Below, piece by piece: positions 1 to 6,897 of a stretch of DNA of 10,200 bases (position 1 is its first letter; each line of letters begins with the position of its first letter). The notes under the pieces are model-generated. The model ran no database searches. It was not told the origin of the DNA and saw only the letters and a list, made by a program, of their open reading frames with translations. The stretch comes from Clostridia bacterium (GTDB lineage Bacteria; Bacillota; UBA994; PWPR01): positions 1 through 10,200 of the forward strand of contig PWPR01000220.1 in NCBI GenBank assembly GCA_003557085.1. Reading direction: 5' to 3'. The translations under genes were made by a program, and so were the position numbers.

Positions 1-41
1 TAGAGTCTTAATCATTTCCTATGGCAATGTCTAAGACTCTA
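1..41. repeat. Perfect 10-bp inverted repeat around the 3' end of the RCC1-like gene
   Basis: TAGAGTCTTA at 1-10 and its exact reverse complement TAAGACTCTA at 32-41 are separated by 21 bp. The left arm contains the stop codon of the RCC1-like gene (10-8) and the right arm encodes its RVLD residues. On the minus strand this could fold into a terminator-like hairpin, but the downstream T-tract, if any, is outside the window. A chance match of this size in 10 kb is possible. Confidence 0.4.
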
Positions 42-802
42 AACTCTCTCAGTTTATTTATATCATTAATTTCTATGTTTCCTACTGTTTCTAAGCGTCC
101 ATTTCTATCTATTGCAAGTGTATAATCCTTATTAGCTATAACATCCTGAATACCTGCCCAGTTATCTACCTCTATTTGTCCAAAACTATTGTCTCCTACG
201 GCAACTATGCTTCTATTTTCTTTAAGACCAACTAAATGATTATTCCCAGCACTGATTCTCATTATACTTTCCCAGTCAACAGCATCCTCGACTGAATAAT
301 GTCCCAAATCTAATACATTTAAAGTGCCATCGTCATATAAAGCTACTGCAAAGTCATCTCCTGCTACAACTTCTAGAACTCCTTTTAAATCTTGAAACGG
401 CATTAAGTTTTGAAATGCTTCCCCTTCTTTGAAGCTGCTATTTTCTATAACTAAAGCTTTTTCATTCAGTAGAGCAAATGAAGATCTTTTTGACTGGTAA
501 TACAAATCTAGACTATCTTTGTAATTTATAATAGCTGAAAATATAACATTTGCTCTATGGTTGCATTTTTCATTTTTAGCATACTCATATAGCTCTTCTA
601 TAAGTTTATGATAAAAAGCATCACTACTATCGCTAAGCATTTCTAAAGCCTCAATTGCTTCAAAAATATCGTCTTGCTTCAAATACTCAATTGCATTTTT
701 ATAATCTGATTGAGCTATATCTCTAGGATATATATAAATTGTTATGAGTACTATGCCTAATAAGATTATCAAAGCAATATACTTGATATATTTAGTACGC
801 AT
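8..802 (-). CDS. Membrane-anchored protein with YKDS-type helical units and RCC1-like repeats; short, possibly truncated
   Basis: 264 residues. The ATG at 802 is chosen because AGGAGG (816-811) sits 8 nt upstream; an in-frame ATG at 862 lacks such a site and would place 20 charged residues before the membrane segment. Residues about 8-25 form one hydrophobic helix (uncleaved anchor or signal). Residues about 32-105 are helical, with two loosely repeated units (YKNAIEYL..., then a segment ending in YKDS at 94-97) like those often found before RCC1 domains in clostridial proteins. Residues 139-254 hold about three RCC1-like repeats (AGDDFAVALYDDGT, SAGNNHLVGLKENRS, IANKDYTLAIDRNGR). A fourth repeat starts at RVLDIAIGND and the protein ends there. 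RCC1 propellers usually need about seven blades, so this could be a truncated gene, or a short form that pairs with other copies. Function unknown; probably surface-exposed. It is transcribed divergently from the nif3-like gene. Confidence 0.75.
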   Translation of the reverse strand: MRTKYIKYIALIILLGIVLITIYIYPRDIAQSDYKNAIEYLKQDDIFEAIEALEMLSDSSDAFYHKLIEELYEYAKNEKCNHRANVIFSAIINYKDSLDLYYQSKRSSFALLNEKALVIENSSFKEGEAFQNLMPFQDLKGVLEVVAGDDFAVALYDDGTLNVLDLGHYSVEDAVDWESIMRISAGNNHLVGLKENRSIVAVGDNSFGQIEVDNWAGIQDVIANKDYTLAIDRNGRLETVGNIEINDINKLREFRVLDIAIGND

Positions 803-833
803 TATACTAACCTCCTGTGCTCTTCTATATATA

Positions 834-862
834 ATAATATAGTCAGAATTATTAATAGACAA
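834..862 (-). promoter_or_regulatory. Candidate promoter for the RCC1-like gene
   Basis: On the minus strand, TTGTCT (862-857) and TATTAT (839-834) are separated by 17 nt, a good sigma-A type match (4/6 and 5/6). It lies about 32 nt upstream of the chosen ATG at 802, with the AGGAGG site between. The region is very AT-rich, so other -10 choices exist. Confidence 0.4.
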
Positions 863-886
863 GTAATTATCATAGGACTTCTAACA

Positions 887-916
887 TTGCTATACCTATC
901 TACTTTCGTATACAAT
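887..916 (+). promoter_or_regulatory. Candidate promoter for the nif3-like gene
   Basis: TTGCTA (887-892) and TACAAT (911-916) are separated by 18 nt, matching a sigma-A promoter at 4/6 and 5/6. The start codon follows 33 nt later, with GGAGGT at 935-940 eight bases before the ATG. It lies back to back with the candidate promoter of the divergent gene. Confidence 0.5.
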
Positions 917-948
917 AGAGGTATTAAATATTATGGAGGTAAGTTTTA

Positions 949-1767
949 ATGAACACAACTGATATTATGGATGTAGCTATTAAGCTAGCTAACTTAAATG
1001 AGGTTCCACATGACACTGTAATAAGCGTTCCAGGAGAGAATATAAAAAAAGTCCTAATTGGAGTTGACATGGAAACACCCGAGTTAATAATGGCTAAAGA
1101 AATGGGGTATGACTTAGTAATCAGTCATCATCCAAAAGCTGATACAGCTGTTGTTGACTTTCACAAAGTAATGGAAATTCAAATAGATAAAATGGTTGAA
1201 AATAATATACCTATAAATAAAGCTCAGAAAGCTCTTTTAAAGAAGATGAAGTCTATAGAAATCGGTAGACATGTAGCAAATTATGATAGAGTCTCCTCTG
1301 CTGCTAAACTTATGAATATGCCTTTCATGAATATCCACCTTCCAGCAGATATTATTAGTGAAAAATTTACACAAGAACACCTTGATAAAACTCTAGAAAA
1401 CAACCCTAAAGCCAAACTTAGTGATGTTGTTGATGCCTTAAATGAGCTTGAGGTTTATCAAAAGTCGCTATCTAAGCCAGTAATAAGATGTGGCAGTTCA
1501 AATGATTATGCTGGTAAAGTTGTAGTTTTATTTGCTGGTGGTACTAATGGAGGCTCTGATGTTTATAAAGCTTATTTTGAAGCAGGTGTAGGAACTATAG
1601 TTGCAATGCATGCGCCTGAAGATGTAATAAAAGCTGTTAAAGAGCAAAACATTGGCAACATTGTAGTTGCTGGCCATATGCCTAGTGACTCGATTGGTTT
1701 AAATAAACTTATTGAAGAATTAAAAGAAAAAGGATTAGAAGTTACAAAAATGTCAGGTATCTTATAA
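949..1767 (+). CDS. NIF3/DUF34-family dinuclear metal-centre protein
   Basis: 272 residues, about the usual length for the short, single-domain bacterial NIF3-like proteins. The start is supported by GGAGGT 8 nt upstream. The signature is the tandem histidine in VISHHPKAD (H60, H61), which binds the metal pair in this family. Further likely ligands follow the family spacing: H130 and D134 in NIHLPAD (the AHTNLD position of other members), and H243 in AGHMPSD. Four residues after H243, where the family normally has glutamate, there is D247, a conservative change that could still bind metal. NIF3 proteins form toroidal hexamers in the cytoplasm. Their reaction is unsettled; a GTP cyclohydrolase-like or metal-chaperone role has been proposed. 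The gene is monocistronic here, with its own promoter and a terminator just after the stop, and faces glmS convergently, so the context gives no functional hint. Family assignment is firm and function open. Confidence 0.88.
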   Translation: MNTTDIMDVAIKLANLNEVPHDTVISVPGENIKKVLIGVDMETPELIMAKEMGYDLVISHHPKADTAVVDFHKVMEIQIDKMVENNIPINKAQKALLKKMKSIEIGRHVANYDRVSSAAKLMNMPFMNIHLPADIISEKFTQEHLDKTLENNPKAKLSDVVDALNELEVYQKSLSKPVIRCGSSNDYAGKVVVLFAGGTNGGSDVYKAYFEAGVGTIVAMHAPEDVIKAVKEQNIGNIVVAGHMPSDSIGLNKLIEELKEKGLEVTKMSGIL

Positions 1768-1773
1768 AAATAA

Positions 1774-1810
1774 AAATCTGAGGCGTTATTAATGCCTCAG
1801 ATTTCTTTTT
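1774..1810. terminator. Bidirectional intrinsic terminator between the nif3-like gene and glmS
   Basis: AAATCTGAGGC (1774-1784) pairs perfectly with GCCTCAGATTT (1794-1804), an 11-bp stem with a 9-nt loop. TTTCTTTTT follows on the plus strand (1802-1810), and the A-rich stretch before the stem gives a T-rich tail on the minus strand. It starts 7 bp after the nif3-like stop. The glmS stop codon (1811-1809) overlaps the plus-strand T-tract, so one hairpin can end both convergent transcripts. Confidence 0.9.
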
Positions 1811-3632
1811 ACTCAACTGTAACACTTTTCGCTAAGTTCCTTGGCTTATCAGGATCATTACCTCTGATAATGGCAGTGTAGTATGAAAGCAACTGCAATG
1901 GTATTACACTCAAAACAGGAGTAACATATCTGTGAATTTTTGGGATAACAATTAAATCATCTGCTAACTCACTAGTAGCCTCTTGATCATTTGTTAATAA
2001 TATAATATGCCCTCCACGAGCTTTAACTTCCATGATATTACTATACATTTTATCTGAAACTGAAACTTCTGTCATTAAAGAAACAATAGGAGTCCCTTTT
2101 TCCACTAAAGCAAGTGTTCCATGTTTTAACTCTCCAGCTTCTTTAGCCTCAGCATGAATATATGATATTTCTTTTAACTTTAATGCTCCTTCAAGTGCTA
2201 CTGCACTATCAATTAGACGACCAATGAAAAAGCAACTATTATGATCCTTTATATGTTCAGCTATCTCCTTGATAACTACATCTTCAGATAATAACTTCTT
2301 TGCAAGGGAATTCAAACTAAGCAAGTCCTTAGCAATTTCAGTTATGTCTTCTACTTTAACATCTCTTATAGACGCCAAATATAATGCTAGAATGTTTAAT
2401 ACTAAGAGCTGTGATATATAAGCCTTAGTTGATGCTACCCCTATTTCTGGCCCCGCATTTAGGTAAATTACTGAATCACATTCAACAGCAATGCTACTGT
2501 TAACTGAGTTTACTATCCCTATAACTGGAGCATTTCTTTCTTTAGCTAGTCGTAGAGCAGCTAAGGTGTCAGCTGTTTCACCAGACTGACTTATAACTAC
2601 TAGAACATCCTCTTCAGTTAATATTGGATTACGATATCTGTATTCGCTGGCTACATCAGTTTCTACACTAATTCTTAATAAATCTTCAATAATATATTTA
2701 CCTACTAACCCAGCATGGTAAGATGTTCCACAAGCTATTAAATGAATTCTTCTAGCATTAATTAGTTTATCTTTGATATTTTCCAACTCAGTCAATCTAA
2801 CTTGACCATCATCAAACAACCTACCTCTTAATGCATTTTCTATAACCTCATGTTGTTCTGCTATTTCTTTTCTCATAAAATGGTCATATCCTCCACGTTT
2901 TGCTTGAGAAATATCCCAGTCTATGGTAAGCATTTCTTTAACTATTCTTTTACCTGTATCTAAATTATAAGCAGTAGTATCTGAAGGTGTTAAAACTGCC
3001 ATCTCTCCATTATCAAGTCTGTAAAAAGTATTTGTATGATTTACAATTGCCGATAAGTCTGATGCTAAAATATTCTCTCCTTGAGACACTCCAATAATCA
3101 TAGGTGTTTCTTGTCTAACTGCTATTATTTTATCAGGCTCATGGGTGCTTACTACTGCGATTGCATAAGCTCCTTCTAGCTGCATTGCCACATTTCTGAC
3201 AGTATTAAACAAGTCACCATCAAAGTCTCTCTCCAATAAATGAGCCACTACTTCTGAATCTGTTTCTGATGAAAAAATATATCCATCATCAATTAAACTT
3301 GCTTTAATCGACTGATAATTCTCAATTATTCCATTGTGAATTACAGCAAAGTTTTTACTGTGATTAAAATGAGGGTGAGAGTTCTCATCAGAAGGTTTGC
3401 CATGGGTAGCCCATCTAGTATGTGCTATACCACAAGTCCCTGTCGTGTCACTAATTTTTGTTTCTTCAATTAGTCTATCTACTCTACCTTCTTTTTTTAT
3501 TATTTTTATCTTATTATTATCTAATACTGCAATTCCTGCAGAATCATAACCTCTGTATTCCAGTGTTTTAAGACCATCTAATAAAATCTGGTCAACTTGT
3601 TTTTTGCCTGTATATCCAACTATACCACACAT
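1809..3632 (-). CDS. glmS: Glutamine--fructose-6-phosphate aminotransferase (isomerizing), GlmS
   Basis: 607 residues, the normal length. It makes glucosamine-6-phosphate from fructose-6-phosphate and glutamine, the committed step to UDP-GlcNAc, in the cytoplasm. The start at 3632 (MCGIVGYTG) is fixed by biology and sequence: Cys2 must become the N-terminal nucleophile after Met removal, and AGGAGG (3645-3640) lies 7 nt upstream. The longer in-frame ATG at 3704 lies inside the ribozyme and is rejected. The glutaminase domain (about 1-235) shows C2, RGYDSAG (27-33), HTRWATHG (71-78) and HNGIIEN (99-105). Two SIS sugar-isomerase domains follow, with SQSGETADT (348-356), STKAY (401-405) and KLKEISYIHAEA (485-496), and the conserved C-terminal KPRNLAKSVTVE. 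It is the last gene of the cda-glm operon, is controlled by the glmS ribozyme just upstream, and ends in the terminator shared with the nif3-like gene. Confidence 0.98.
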   Translation of the reverse strand: MCGIVGYTGKKQVDQILLDGLKTLEYRGYDSAGIAVLDNNKIKIIKKEGRVDRLIEETKISDTTGTCGIAHTRWATHGKPSDENSHPHFNHSKNFAVIHNGIIENYQSIKASLIDDGYIFSSETDSEVVAHLLERDFDGDLFNTVRNVAMQLEGAYAIAVVSTHEPDKIIAVRQETPMIIGVSQGENILASDLSAIVNHTNTFYRLDNGEMAVLTPSDTTAYNLDTGKRIVKEMLTIDWDISQAKRGGYDHFMRKEIAEQHEVIENALRGRLFDDGQVRLTELENIKDKLINARRIHLIACGTSYHAGLVGKYIIEDLLRISVETDVASEYRYRNPILTEEDVLVVISQSGETADTLAALRLAKERNAPVIGIVNSVNSSIAVECDSVIYLNAGPEIGVASTKAYISQLLVLNILALYLASIRDVKVEDITEIAKDLLSLNSLAKKLLSEDVVIKEIAEHIKDHNSCFFIGRLIDSAVALEGALKLKEISYIHAEAKEAGELKHGTLALVEKGTPIVSLMTEVSVSDKMYSNIMEVKARGGHIILLTNDQEATSELADDLIVIPKIHRYVTPVLSVIPLQLLSYYTAIIRGNDPDKPRNLAKSVTVE

Positions 3633-3639
3633 ATAGTAT

Positions 3640-3645
3640 CCTCCT
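3640..3645 (-). promoter_or_regulatory. Shine-Dalgarno site that decides the glmS start
   Basis: AGGAGG on the minus strand lies 7 nt before the ATG at 3632 and about 17 nt after the last ribozyme helix. It selects the MCGIVGYTG start over the in-frame ATG at 3704. Confidence 0.9.
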
Positions 3646-3660
3646 GTGTACTTAATCTTA

Positions 3661-3789
3661 CGTATTGGTTTTGTGCTACAGTCACCTGTAGTTTTTGTAT
3701 CCAATATATAACGAGTGTAATAACCCGGAGAGCATCCGCCGAAAAATCGATAACTCCCTCCTCGTCAACTCTAAAAGAGTTCAGGCGCT
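3661..3789 (-). ncRNA. glmS ribozyme (GlcN6P-activated self-cleaving riboswitch)
   Basis: The leader between glmM and glmS matches the glmS ribozyme. Minus-strand landmarks in order are: the cleavage motif A|GCGCC (cut expected between 3789 and 3788); a hairpin AACTCT/AGAGTT (3781-3776 with 3772-3767); the conserved TTGACGAGG (3768-3760); GTTATCGA (3754-3747); and TTTTCGGCGGATG (3745-3733), whose GGCG (3740-3737) can pair with CGCC (3787-3784) as in the pseudoknotted core. CTCCGGG follows (3730-3724). The 3' domain has TATTGG/CCAATA (3706-3701 with 3668-3663) enclosing the hairpin CTACAG-GTGA-CTGTAG (3691-3676), which includes the conserved GGTGACT. In the known system, GlcN6P acts as a coenzyme, the RNA cleaves itself, and the downstream message with a 5'-OH is degraded, lowering GlmS when its product is abundant. 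The outer boundaries are approximate to a few nucleotides. Confidence 0.95.
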
Positions 3790-3791
3790 TT

Positions 3792-5120
3792 TTATACTGA
3801 TATTTCTCTTACTTTATTTGCTACCTTATTTACCATCTCATCTGTTAACTCTTTTGTATCTGCTTCAACCATAACTCTCACCACTGACTGTGTACCTGAA
3901 GACCTCAATACCAAACGTCCTCGTCCAGCCATTTCCTTCTCAATTAAACTAGCATACTTTAGTAATCTTTCATCTTGCATAACCTGCTCTTTGTCATTAA
4001 CTTCAACATTGATTAGTTTTTGGGGATACTTACTAAACCCCTCCAAAGAATCTGCAAGTGTTTTGCCTGTTTGATTAAGAATAGCGGCTATCATTAGCCC
4101 ATTTAATAGTCCATCCCCTGTTTTTTGCCAGTCTTTATTTATAATATGTCCTGATTGCTCACCTCCTAAATTAATACCTCTAGCCTTCATTTCCTCCCAT
4201 ACATATCTGTCACCAACTTTTGCTCTAATCAGAGAAATACCATTTTTAATAAGAGCTTTTTCTAAGCCCATATTACTCATTACTGTTCCTACTACAGCAT
4301 CTTCAGACAATTGGTTATTGTCTTTTAGATACTTTGCAATTAGATACTTCAAGCCATCACCATCAACTTCATTCCCATTGTTATCAATAGCAATTAGCCT
4401 ATCTGCATCCCCATCAAAAGCTAGCCCTATATCTGCATCACTTTTTACAACCATCTCAGCTAGCATTCTTGTGTTTGTTGAACCACAATCTACATTAATC
4501 AAGCTTCCATTAGGTGTTCCATTTATAATTACTGTGTCTGCACCAGCTGCAGTAAATAATTGCATTACCCAAGGAGCGGCAGCTCCCCAAGCTGCATCAC
4601 ATACTATTTTCATTCCTTCTAAGTTATGTGTAATTTTTTCTAGCAAGTAATTTAAATATTTTTCAACTAGATTATCATCTTGAGTAACTTGTTGGAGAGG
4701 TCTGTTATTTAGTGGAACTAGAGTTTCATTAATTTTTTTCTCAATATCTAGTTCAACTTTATCTGCTAATTTGTAGCCATCTTTATCAAAAAACTTGATG
4801 CCATTATCTTCTACAGGATTGTGTGAAGCTGAAATCATCACACCAAAATCTGCATCAGTTATCGATACTAAATAAGACACTGCTGGGGTTGGCACTATAC
4901 CAATATTTACTACCTCTAAACCCTCTGAAAGAAAACCAGAAATGAGAGAGCTCTCTATCATATGACCGCTAAGCCTGCTGTCTTTTCCAACAATTACTTT
5001 ACCCTTTTCAATCGGTAAAACTCTACTAGCGGCTCTTGATAATTTGAGCATAAACTCGGGAACAAGCAATCCTTGATTAGCAACTCCTCTTATCCCATCT
5101 GTTCCAAAATACTCTCTCAT
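3792..5120 (-). CDS. glmM: Phosphoglucosamine mutase GlmM
   Basis: 442 residues, close to the usual 445-450. It converts GlcN-6-P to GlcN-1-P for UDP-GlcNAc synthesis in the cytoplasm. The start MREYFGTDGIRG is the canonical GlmM N-terminus, with GGGAGG (5133-5128) 7 nt upstream. Visible motifs are the phosphoserine loop ISASHNP (96-102; S99 is the phosphorylated serine), the Mg2+ loop DGDADR (236-241), the sugar-specificity loop GEQSGH (320-325) and a C-terminal phosphate-binding loop, RSSGTQSVVRVMVE (406-419). The last motif departs from the common RPSGTEP: Q replaces E at 411 and S replaces P at 412. All other key residues are present, so an active enzyme is expected. It lies 16 nt after cdaR. 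Its stop codon is only 3 nt before the glmS ribozyme cleavage site. In other Firmicutes GlmM binds and inhibits CdaA, which fits the shared operon. Confidence 0.97.
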   Translation of the reverse strand: MREYFGTDGIRGVANQGLLVPEFMLKLSRAASRVLPIEKGKVIVGKDSRLSGHMIESSLISGFLSEGLEVVNIGIVPTPAVSYLVSITDADFGVMISASHNPVEDNGIKFFDKDGYKLADKVELDIEKKINETLVPLNNRPLQQVTQDDNLVEKYLNYLLEKITHNLEGMKIVCDAAWGAAAPWVMQLFTAAGADTVIINGTPNGSLINVDCGSTNTRMLAEMVVKSDADIGLAFDGDADRLIAIDNNGNEVDGDGLKYLIAKYLKDNNQLSEDAVVGTVMSNMGLEKALIKNGISLIRAKVGDRYVWEEMKARGINLGGEQSGHIINKDWQKTGDGLLNGLMIAAILNQTGKTLADSLEGFSKYPQKLINVEVNDKEQVMQDERLLKYASLIEKEMAGRGRLVLRSSGTQSVVRVMVEADTKELTDEMVNKVANKVREISV

Positions 5121-5136
5121 TTTAATTCCTCCCAGA

Positions 5137-6051
5137 CTAATCTACTCGTATATTGACAGTTTCATGCTGCTCACTATATGGTTCAATATTATCAGGATAA
5201 ATAAGACTAACCTGTAATGTATCCTCATTTTCTAATTCTAGCAATTCTTCAACACTAAACTCCTCTGTGTAAAGAAACTCTATTTCATCGATATCGCTTT
5301 GCTGGCCTTTTATAGTTGCTGTATTTGGTATTATCCTAATAGAAACATCCTCAGGAACTTCTACATTCTCATTTAACTCAACTTGAACTGATTTATAATA
5401 GTTTATAACTATGCTTAAGTTAACAAAATCATCAATATTAACATTGGGAAGAGTTACCCCAGAACTATTTACTGCCTTTACCTCTAAGCCAACTACTTGA
5501 TCACTCATCTCAAGATAATTATATTCTACAATTACCCTTTCAACATCATTAATTAATTCTTCTGCTCCACTTACTGTTACATAAGATGGGTCTAAAGTGA
5601 TTTCTTCAACAATTACATTTTCAGGTAAATCCTCAGAAAACTCAACCACTACTTCCTTTTCCCGTTCAACCCAATTATCTAATACAACATCAACTCTTTG
5701 AGGAGCAATATTAAATATTCTTACTCCAGCTGGGAGCCTAGGCTCTAACTGGACAGTATGCTTCCCTTTGCTATAACCTGTTAAATCTAAAGTTATTCCA
5801 ACGTCTTGTGAACTAATTAAATTAATAGTATCTATTGAACCAGCTAAAGTAATATCTGCCTGTCTAGAAGTAATGGCTGTAACAATATATCCACTATCAG
5901 TAACCCACTCTATCTCTACATTTCTAAATGTCTGTATGCCCTCATAGATAGATTGAGGTTGTTGACCTTGAACATAAAGCCAAAGTGTAAGTGCCAAAGC
6001 TATAGATAAAAGCCTTAAAACAAGATTCTCCGAGAGCTTAATTTTTTTCAT
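5137..6051 (-). CDS. cdaR: CdaA regulatory protein CdaR (YbbR-domain protein)
   Basis: 304 residues from the ATG at 6051 (MKKIKLSENLVLRLL); the in-frame ATG at 6078 is less likely because a G-rich Shine-Dalgarno site lies between the two. One membrane helix near residues 11-28 is preceded by a short basic N-terminus; the rest should be outside the cytoplasm. Three YbbR-type beta domains can be traced, about 40-125, 130-218 and 220-304, with the repeated pattern of an internal beta pair ending in RVDVVLD or VNLSIVI. The B. subtilis protein is longer, with four domains. The outer part is strikingly acidic, about 53 D/E against 15 K/R by hand count, suggesting a saline or alkaline habitat. In the known family CdaR modulates the diadenylate cyclase CdaA through membrane contact. 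The gene overlaps cdaA by 14 nt, implying translational coupling, and precedes glmM by 16 nt. Confidence 0.92.
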   Translation of the reverse strand: MKKIKLSENLVLRLLSIALALTLWLYVQGQQPQSIYEGIQTFRNVEIEWVTDSGYIVTAITSRQADITLAGSIDTINLISSQDVGITLDLTGYSKGKHTVQLEPRLPAGVRIFNIAPQRVDVVLDNWVEREKEVVVEFSEDLPENVIVEEITLDPSYVTVSGAEELINDVERVIVEYNYLEMSDQVVGLEVKAVNSSGVTLPNVNIDDFVNLSIVINYYKSVQVELNENVEVPEDVSIRIIPNTATIKGQQSDIDEIEFLYTEEFSVEELLELENEDTLQVSLIYPDNIEPYSEQHETVNIRVD

Positions 6052-6877
6052 GATTAGCCCCCCTCCATAGCCTATCAATTACCCTATCTTGCTGATCAGC
6101 CACTAAGTGTAATCTCAATTTTTCTCTAAGTGCATTAGTATCCAAGTATCTTTGGATTTCTCCATTAATCGCCATAGAAATTGAACCTGTTTCTTCAGAA
6201 ACTACAATAGCTAAAGCATCTGAATACTCACTAATTCCTATTGCTGCTCTATGCCTAGTTCCTAGTTCAATACTAAGTTCTGTGTTTGAAGTCAATGGCA
6301 AATAACATGCTGCAGCTACAACTCTTCCCTTTCTAATCATTACAGCTCCATCATGTAGTGGGGTTTTTGGTATAAAGATATTAATAAGCAACGAGCTACT
6401 AACTAAACTGTCTATAGGTATGCCTGTTTCCATATAATCTCTAATTCCAGTTTCTCTTTCCCAGACAATGAGAGCTCCGATCTTATTTTTTGACAAGACT
6501 GATACTGCTTTAATCACTTCATCAATAGAGTCTGTGATTTCTGTTTCAGGTCTAGTTTTAAAAGTAGGAGTAATCAACATGCCACTTCTTCCAAATTGCT
6601 CCAGTGCCTTTCTAAGCTCTGGCTGGAATAATATAACTATGGCTATAATACCAACTGTCCATACAGAATTAAGGAGCCAGCTTAAAGTTGTTGTGTTAAG
6701 CAAATCAGCAACAACAGTGACAATTAGCAAAACTAAAATTCCTTTTACTAGCGCCATTGCTCTTGTCTGTTTAAACATTAATATAGCTCTATATATTATA
6801 TACGCAACTATAATTATGTCAATTATGTCAACAAATGTAAAGTTGCTAAATAGTCCAAAAATGTAATCTATAGCCAT
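6038..6877 (-). CDS. cdaA: Diadenylate cyclase CdaA (DisA_N/DAC domain)
   Basis: 279 residues, the usual CdaA length. It condenses two ATP into cyclic di-AMP, the second messenger for potassium and osmolyte balance and for cell-wall homeostasis, at the inner face of the membrane. Three membrane helices are visible near residues 17-36, 43-60 and 67-84, followed by a short coil (FQPELRKALEQFGR) that leads into the DAC domain (about 110-255). The two catalytic signatures are intact: DGA at 176-178 in LHDGAVMI, and RHR at 208-210 in GTRHRAA. The start has GGGGAA 7 nt upstream (6888-6883), weaker than other sites in the window, and lies 20 nt after the TPR gene stop. It overlaps cdaR by 14 nt. The chain TPR-cdaA-cdaR-glmM-glmS links c-di-AMP with amino-sugar synthesis as in other Firmicutes; only the TPR gene is unusual. 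Confidence 0.97.
   Translation of the reverse strand: MAIDYIFGLFSNFTFVDIIDIIIVAYIIYRAILMFKQTRAMALVKGILVLLIVTVVADLLNTTTLSWLLNSVWTVGIIAIVILFQPELRKALEQFGRSGMLITPTFKTRPETEITDSIDEVIKAVSVLSKNKIGALIVWERETGIRDYMETGIPIDSLVSSSLLINIFIPKTPLHDGAVMIRKGRVVAAACYLPLTSNTELSIELGTRHRAAIGISEYSDALAIVVSEETGSISMAINGEIQRYLDTNALREKLRLHLVADQQDRVIDRLWRGANHEKN
6058..6066 (-). promoter_or_regulatory. G-rich ribosome binding site of cdaR inside the end of cdaA
   Basis: GGAGGGGGG on the minus strand lies 6 nt before the ATG at 6051 and is embedded in the cdaA codons for W-R-G near its C-terminus. The overlap of start and stop (ATGAAAAAAATTAA) lets ribosomes that end CdaA reinitiate on cdaR. Confidence 0.75.
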
Positions 6878-6897
6878 ACCTATTCCCCATTACTTAT

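Noticed and set aside
3633..3704. Longer glmS start at 3704 adding 24 residues
   Set aside because: It would bury the catalytic Cys2 and place coding sequence in the ribozyme; the ATG at 3632 has an AGGAGG site 7 nt upstream.
3597..3800. Plus-strand open frame of 67 codons across the glmS leader
   Set aside because: It lies antisense to the glmS ribozyme and glmS start, has no ribosome binding site of note and resembles no family; the ribozyme explains the sequence.
4318..4650. Plus-strand open frame of 110 codons inside glmM
   Set aside because: It is fully antisense to a strongly conserved enzyme, with serine/proline-rich low-complexity translation typical of a shadow frame.
6468..6866. 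Plus-strand open frame of 132 codons inside cdaA
   Set aside because: It mirrors the cdaA membrane and DAC coding region, with no ribosome binding site or recognisable domain.
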